Positions 57,986 to 64,000 of a DNA stretch of 64,000 nucleotides are shown piece by piece. A program made the position numbers and the translations under genes. How positions within the stretch are numbered: the first letter of the stretch is position 1; each line of letters opens with the position of its first letter. Origin of the DNA: Cololabis saira (lineage: Eukaryota > Chordata > Actinopteri > Beloniformes > Belonidae); contig NC_084599.1 of NCBI RefSeq assembly GCF_033807715.1, positions 28,060,125-28,124,124 on the forward strand. The letters run 5' to 3'. Under the pieces are notes generated by a model. It saw nothing but the letters and a program-made list of their open reading frames with translations, was not told the origin of the DNA and ran no database searches.

Positions 57986-60900
57986 ATTTACATTTACCCG
58001 TATCAGCTTACAAAGAAGTCATTGTTCCTCCATCTCCTTTGTTGCAATGTTGATGGCGTTTTTCACTCAAAATGCTCTGCTTTTGTCCTTTTGGTTTGAA
58101 ATACACACACAGATGCACATAACACTTTGTGATGTTTGTGTTATTTTTTAATATCTCCTTCATGCGTCTGTATTTATGTGCTTTGTTCAACTGACAACAC
58201 TTTGTGGAGAAACTACTTGTTCTTTATCACTAAAATGTGATTCGTATTGCAACGTAGAAGCAATACAAGACTCCGGGTTGCGTAAGGCTAAACAAACCCT
58301 TCTTGCAAGGTTAATACTCTTCTCTACCAGTAAATGTGACAGGATAGTAAACCGAACCCTGAAAGTGCAGCTTCACTAAGCTGAAAATGCTTTCTTGTCC
58401 TTAGTTTTACCTCTCTGCAAAATTAGCTCCCCAAATCCCTCAAACAACATCAATGTCAGTGTGCACTGTATTTTTGGAATAATAATTAGCAACCAAAGTC
58501 CTGCTTTTTCACTGTTTTCTTTTCGACACACCCCATCAGTAGGTAACAAAGAGGTGTGGAGGTCATGTGGTCAAGGGAGTTTTAGAGGCGTGCTCCTTCT
58601 CAAAAACTTCAGCTACAGATGATCTCCAAGCCTTTTTTTTAAGGGCTGATCATACATTCCCATTTCTTAGTTACAGTAGGTATGAACCTGAGGGGAATTA
58701 CCCGTGATGAAGGCGGAAGAGTACTGTGATGGGTTCAGTATAGTCACTTTCAACAACAGCAACTCTTCAAATAACCATCAGAGGAATGGTCCAGCAGTCC
58801 AGCAATGATGGGCAGGATTTATCCTCAGAAATCATTTTTATGGCCATCTGCCAACATGCTATGATGTAACTTAAACTTTGAGCTACAAAGCCCTTGAAGG
58901 CAGTTTTTTTTCCTGTCCACCAGGAAGTTTCCTGCTCCCCATGACCCTCGGACAGTCCTTAGAAGTGTCTTTTCTGACCAGTCAACATGCCTCATATATG
59001 GTTCCCCCCTCTGTCTTTCTGGAAGAAGACATGTTCCGAAGTGGGAGTGAAAACAGGACACTACAAATCGAGTTGTGTCAAGAACAACGCTCTGCGGACA
59101 CAAATACAAATATGGGAGAGAAAAAAAGCCTTTGATAAAACCCCTTTACACAGGTAGAGGAAGACAGAAGACAGAAAACCTTTATGTATTAATATATAAC
59201 GCTGCTTATCACAGTAGCCTATTCAGTAACTAACATGAAAACCACCTTAAAGAGTTGTGAAAATGTTAACATGCATTTTAATATGTATAATTCAATGATT
59301 TAATTTGCTTCTTGTAAGCTGGTCATGTACTTTAGAGTGAGACTGAAATAATGTCTTTCATATCAGCAATTACCTCCCTCCCTGTCATCATCAAGACTAC
59401 AATTGTGTTTTGAGTTTGTTTACAGTATGTTGGCTGACTTTCTTACTGTAAGATAAAAGAAAGATGCTGTAAAAAAAAAGAAGATAAATGTAGAATTTAA
59501 GTCTACATATAAAAAGCATGGGGCTAATTGTAAATATCATCTTAAGCCTGTCTTGTAAATTTGAATTCACTGTGTATAATGAGTTTCTCTCTGTGTAATC
59601 TTTCTGTAATAAAGTCGCCTAGAGCACACTTGAGTCATTTCCCTTCTCTCTAATGTTGTCTCCACTTTAATGAGTCACTGTGTCCATGATCAAAAGCAGC
59701 ACTTTCTTTGCAGACATACATTTGAATATTATACATAACATTTTCATCCCATTAGGCACACACATCCACACATTTCCAGAGGAAGCTTAAAGAGATGTAG
59801 CCTGAACTTTTTCCATTTTGGTTTTATGAAATCTATTTATTGATTTTTCTTAAAATAATGATCTTGTGTGCATCATGGTGTATGTGTTCACTCCTTCCTT
59901 TTGCTCCAATAAACATTTTCATTTGAGACCATTAGACACTGATGCTGCTCAGTTTGGTGGAGGGAATCCATCTTATCACTTTCTGCTACTATAGTAACCG
60001 TGATCGAGTTGCTTTGGTTGCTAAGCCGTTCGGTAAAACAGTGAAGCGGTGAGTTTTATCATTTGGTTGCCTCTGCAATTATGTGTGTTTCAGCTGCGAC
60101 AGTTTCACTTTCTCCAGGCAAAGCATCTCAGAGGAGGATTGAAAGTGCCATTTCCCGTGAAAGTGAGAGCAAGTAGCTTTTGTTCCCTAGAGCCTCCATG
60201 CTGAAACCTTTCTGCAGCTCATCATACATTCCCATCCTCAGACATCCGGCACAGCCACAGTTCAATACAAGGGGGGCATTTTATTCCCCCTTAGTAGCCT
60301 GCTTGTAAAAATGCATATATGAGTGTATGTGGGAGAGACAGAGTTAAAAGAGAAGGTGAGAAATGCTCAGATTAATGGTGGGAACCAAAAAGCTTTAGTT
60401 TTGGGGGCAGAGGTGGTTACAGCCAGGTGCATATTGGTGTTAACAGTAAAATGTGGGAGCTTATGTGTGTACAGGGGTGGTTGGTTGAGGCGCACCTTCA
60501 GGAAAACTGAAGGAAAAACATTTGGCAGGTCTTTCCAGCACATCATCGAGAATGTGACTGTTGTGAGCAGCTGTCAGCAAAAGTGAGTTTAAATTTAGAC
60601 CAAATTCCCCATATACTCTTTTATTTGAAATAAAACTGCTGGATGTGGATGCCATGATTCACCCAGAGCTGTCAGTCACAGTCAGCCAAAGTCCAAGTGA
60701 GACAAAAAAAAATAGAAAATCCTGCATATTTCTACCTGAAAACACATAAAAGAGATCACAGTCACGAGATTCTGGTTTCTCAATGGTGGACAGGATATAA
60801 GAGAAAAAAACAGAGGGAATGTGTGGGGCAAAAAGGGCGGGAAGATGGAGCTTCTTCCTAATTAGTTAGTGCTTTATCTTGTTGTTTGTAACGATCCTCC

Positions 60901-63900
60901 TCTCTTTCCTCACCATTATACATATCATGACAGTGCTGCTCACAAAGCACCATGTTTTAAAATTGTGTTGTCCTTATGCAAAGGAATATCTGGTCCTTCT
61001 CATTCCTCTCTTGTCATTACTAGTTTTACTGCTCCAATTAAATTTGATCCCTTTCTTTATCTGCTCACTCTTTATGTAAGAAAAAAAAAGAGATGGCCCC
61101 TAATGAACCGCAGAGCGACAGGAAAAGAGCAACAGCTGCTTGTCTGAGGTGGAACACGAGACAAGAGTAGAACGCAGAGTACCGTCGGACCCCAAGCTAA
61201 AGTTTATGGTACCGTTGTAGTCCAGCAGAGGAGGAGGTGGAACATGAGTCAGCACTCCCACATCCAAGGGTGAACAAGTATGACGTGATCTGTGTAGGAA
61301 GTGCCAGCCAATATCCTGGTGGAGAACCACTGCACTTTTTCAAGATGTTAATTCAAAGAAAAGAACACCACTCGACAGAGAGCTTGAGTGTAGTTTTCAT
61401 AGTGTATTTATGTGTCACAAAACGCATACATCAGTAATAAGCAATTCATACAAGAAAATTGTTTTTTATATTATTATTATCATCATCATTATTATTCAAC
61501 ACCAACATCAGTAAACAACATAATTTGCAAGCAATTCAGTTGGAAAAATTTTAAAGTCACAATCACATAAACCAGCTTGGATTACTAAAGAAATTAAGTT
61601 GGTCATATTTTTGGCATAACATTTATCTCAATAAAGGAACACACCTGCAGCTGTGAACATGCAGTTCCCCGTTCAATCTGTTGACACTACAAGGGTTGCG
61701 ACTAAAACGGTTGCGGACTTGCAGCATCACCAAGGACACCAAGGACATCACCAAGGACTCAATAACTTTAGCAACCCTTACATCTGTGGTATGTTTGGAC
61801 TGCTTGTTGCTTTACATTTCCATTCAACCTTATCCAATTATCAACTATTTTTCAATGAGAACTTTTATTTGAGAGCCATTGGGAAACAGTGTTAATTTTA
61901 AGTCATATGCCCATTGGGAAATAACTTGCTTACTTTGACAATATTATGATGTTGGACCCCAGCTACACAGTCTCACATATAAACACATTGTCCTTTGGGA
62001 ACAGTTGAATTGTGAATCACAGCATCACAGTCTGGTAATATGAAAAAGTAGAAACAGAAATGGGATGTTTCCCCTACATGCTATGCTGGTCATGATGGAA
62101 ACTCTTGCTAGACTTTGTTATGAACCCTGTGCAATATGACTCAACTCATAATGACCTCTATTTTATTTTATTTTATTTTTTCATTACTTCTACCTCTGCC
62201 ATCTAGCACATTGGCCAAATGTATCACAACCTTTTGGTACTGAGGAAATGAAAAGGCAGAGAGTGTTTCCTCTTCAAAATGTTGTTCTTCAAACAAAAAT
62301 TAAATACTGATAATATCATGATGTAGGGACGTCCATTATGATGGGAGCCAGCTGGAATCTCCATGGCTCCATAAATGAGTAAACCTTCTCAGAGTCCCAT
62401 GTTTAAAAAAAATACAATGAAAATATTAGTATCTGTCCTTTAGTCATGACAGCTAATTTACCTTCTCAATACTAAATGTATAACAGAGCTACTTAAGTGG
62501 TATTAAGACTAAAAATACTTAAAAATACAATACAAAAAATACTGTGAATACATAAAGGGGTGGGGAGCAAGGTGCTTACGATGACAATTACTATGTTTAG
62601 TGCAATAGCTATAATTTAATATCGCCAATACAACCACAAAATGTTCCTAATCCACAAACAACTGCATATGACAGCTACCTTACACAAAAAACATATTTTT
62701 GATCATCATTCACAATGCAAAACAACTTTACAGACATGACATTGCTGGAGACCATTAACTATTCAAAACAGCTGTTAGCAGAAAGCACACTGATGGTGAA
62801 TGCACAGTTTCTCCTCCGCCTTTCTCGCTATTCACCCATGACAAAGAAAGGAATGCAAAAAAGGGAACAGATTTTTAATCCTATGACCTACATTTGTAAC
62901 ATTTGTAAGGAAGAACATCTACTCCTGCCTCCGACCTGGCGTAGAACTGGTGTAAATAAGGAGTACTCACACAACGTTAATGCCTTGTATGGACTGTTCA
63001 TTTCACAACATGCAGTTTGTGGACCAACAAACTTTCAACTAAGGAAAAAAATGTGCAATAAATATTCCTGACTGCCACAATGCATAGCAATATAAGACAT
63101 AATCTAATGGTTGTTTAAGCTTATATTTGGAGTTAGCTTTTGACTCCTGAAGATGCCACCGTCCATTTTTATATGATTCTTGGTAAAGGTTTCTCCAATC
63201 ACAGAGACAATGCAACTATCTGCAGCTGCAAGGTTTTCTACTTTCATTTTCAGAGCACAGAAGCTTTCTCCCCATTGTTCTGTTAATGGAAATGAGATGA
63301 TGTGTCTGGCCGATCTGGAGATGTTTCAAAGATGCTTTACCAGATGTTTACCTTTCATCTGCAACGGATGCCAAAGATCTTCAATGCTTTTTTAACTTTG
63401 CAAACTCCAGCCGAAGCAGCGTTGGTCCAGACTGGTCATGTATTTGCTTTATTCTGTCTATCAAGATCAGGTCCAAAAAGCATTGTATTGCAAGTTTCAG
63501 AATATTTAAAAAGAGTTTTGCCTAAGATCTGCTTGCACATCACAAAACTGTGAGAGGCAGGATAGGAAAAAGGTCTACATACTCTCCTATCCCTTTGTAG
63601 GAGGTGAGGAAAATCTATAAACCTAACCACGAATATTGTTTTTCATATATGCATATCCGATCTGTCAAACAGCTGTGTAGAATTCTTATAGAGTGTGTTG
63701 TTTCTTCCCTGTATGTTGAGCCTACAATCATTCGTGTGCTGTGTGATGTCACACAGGAAGGCAACAGGATGTGCCCACTGTGTCATCTGCAAGATAATCA
63801 TCCTTAAGACATCCATCTAATTTCTATGTAACACCTTAGCGTCAAACTCTTCACAGAGCAGTTTAAAATTCAAATCATTTCTGGCGCCTGTCCCGATGTA

Positions 63901-64000
63901 ATTAACTACTTGGATAAAATTTTCCATCACATCATTCATAATCTTAAACTTTGCAAACAAGGCTTGCTGCTGCACAGTGCAGCGCAATACAATGCTTTCA
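57986..64000. other. Unannotated DNA, no gene seen
   Basis: Six kilobases without a recognised repeat, RNA gene or domain. The longest credible-looking frame is 62715-63071 (118 codons, plus strand), with a Cys-x2-Cys pair in YICNICKEEHLLL but no family match. It is left uncalled. An AATAAA in a 3'-UTR-like context occurs near 59611, without any gene upstream that I can identify. Confidence 0.4.

Noticed and set aside
59576..59620. 3' end of a host gene (AATAAA after T-rich sequence)
   Set aside because: No upstream exon could be identified and single AATAAA hexamers are frequent in AT-rich DNA.

Overview
The window looks like gene-poor, AT-rich vertebrate nuclear DNA, most probably from a teleost fish. 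It has long (CA)n, (TA)n and (TGAG)n arrays, no bacterial-style operons, and open reading frames that are short and mostly chance. The non-LTR element at 23281-26060 carries features of Rex3, a family known from teleosts. I found no host protein-coding exon and no functional RNA gene. The window reads as intergenic or long-intron sequence, and its recognisable content is nearly all transposable elements.

Layout. 1-8 kb: unannotated AT-rich DNA with CA and TA arrays and one strong hairpin. 8.1-8.8 kb: a PIF/Harbinger-like remnant with a Myb/SANT-like ORF piece. 10.5-11.9 kb: two abutting TTAA-flanked MITEs (T2/Kolobok type), then a solo LTR with a perfect 5-bp target duplication. 16.1-16.8 kb and 35.5-36.6 kb: two copies of a repeat carrying a ~138-bp tandem array. 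18.0-18.8 kb: LINE fragments and a long TGAG array. 23.3-29.5 kb: an internally deleted Rex3-like LINE with a later retroelement inside it, a Ty3/gypsy protease remnant, a tRNA-derived SINE inserted in another element's tail, a MITE and a second SINE. 29.7-34.1 kb: two hAT elements with exact 8-bp target duplications, each holding further nested elements. 40.2 and 46.5 kb: two copies of an unnamed repeat. 42.2-43.4 and 47.2-48.0 kb: two more T2/Kolobok-type MITEs. 49-50.4 kb: a Harbinger-like element with perfect 16-bp termini and TAA target duplications. 54.7-57.2 kb: a hAT element holding a mariner-like, TA-flanked, GC-rich element. 57.4-58 kb: a LINE C-terminal fragment. 58-64 kb: nothing recognised.

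There is no gene system that works together here. What the window records is an order of insertion: families that no longer encode a complete transposase, nested to two or three levels, with several exact target duplications that fix element boundaries to the base. The observation I think most worth follow-up is a GC-rich unit of roughly 150-190 bp. It occurs twice inside one T2/Kolobok-type MITE (about 42.5-43.0 kb) and once, inverted, inside the unrelated TA-flanked element (about 56.1-56.3 kb). All family assignments come from reading termini, target duplications and translated motifs. No database search was possible.
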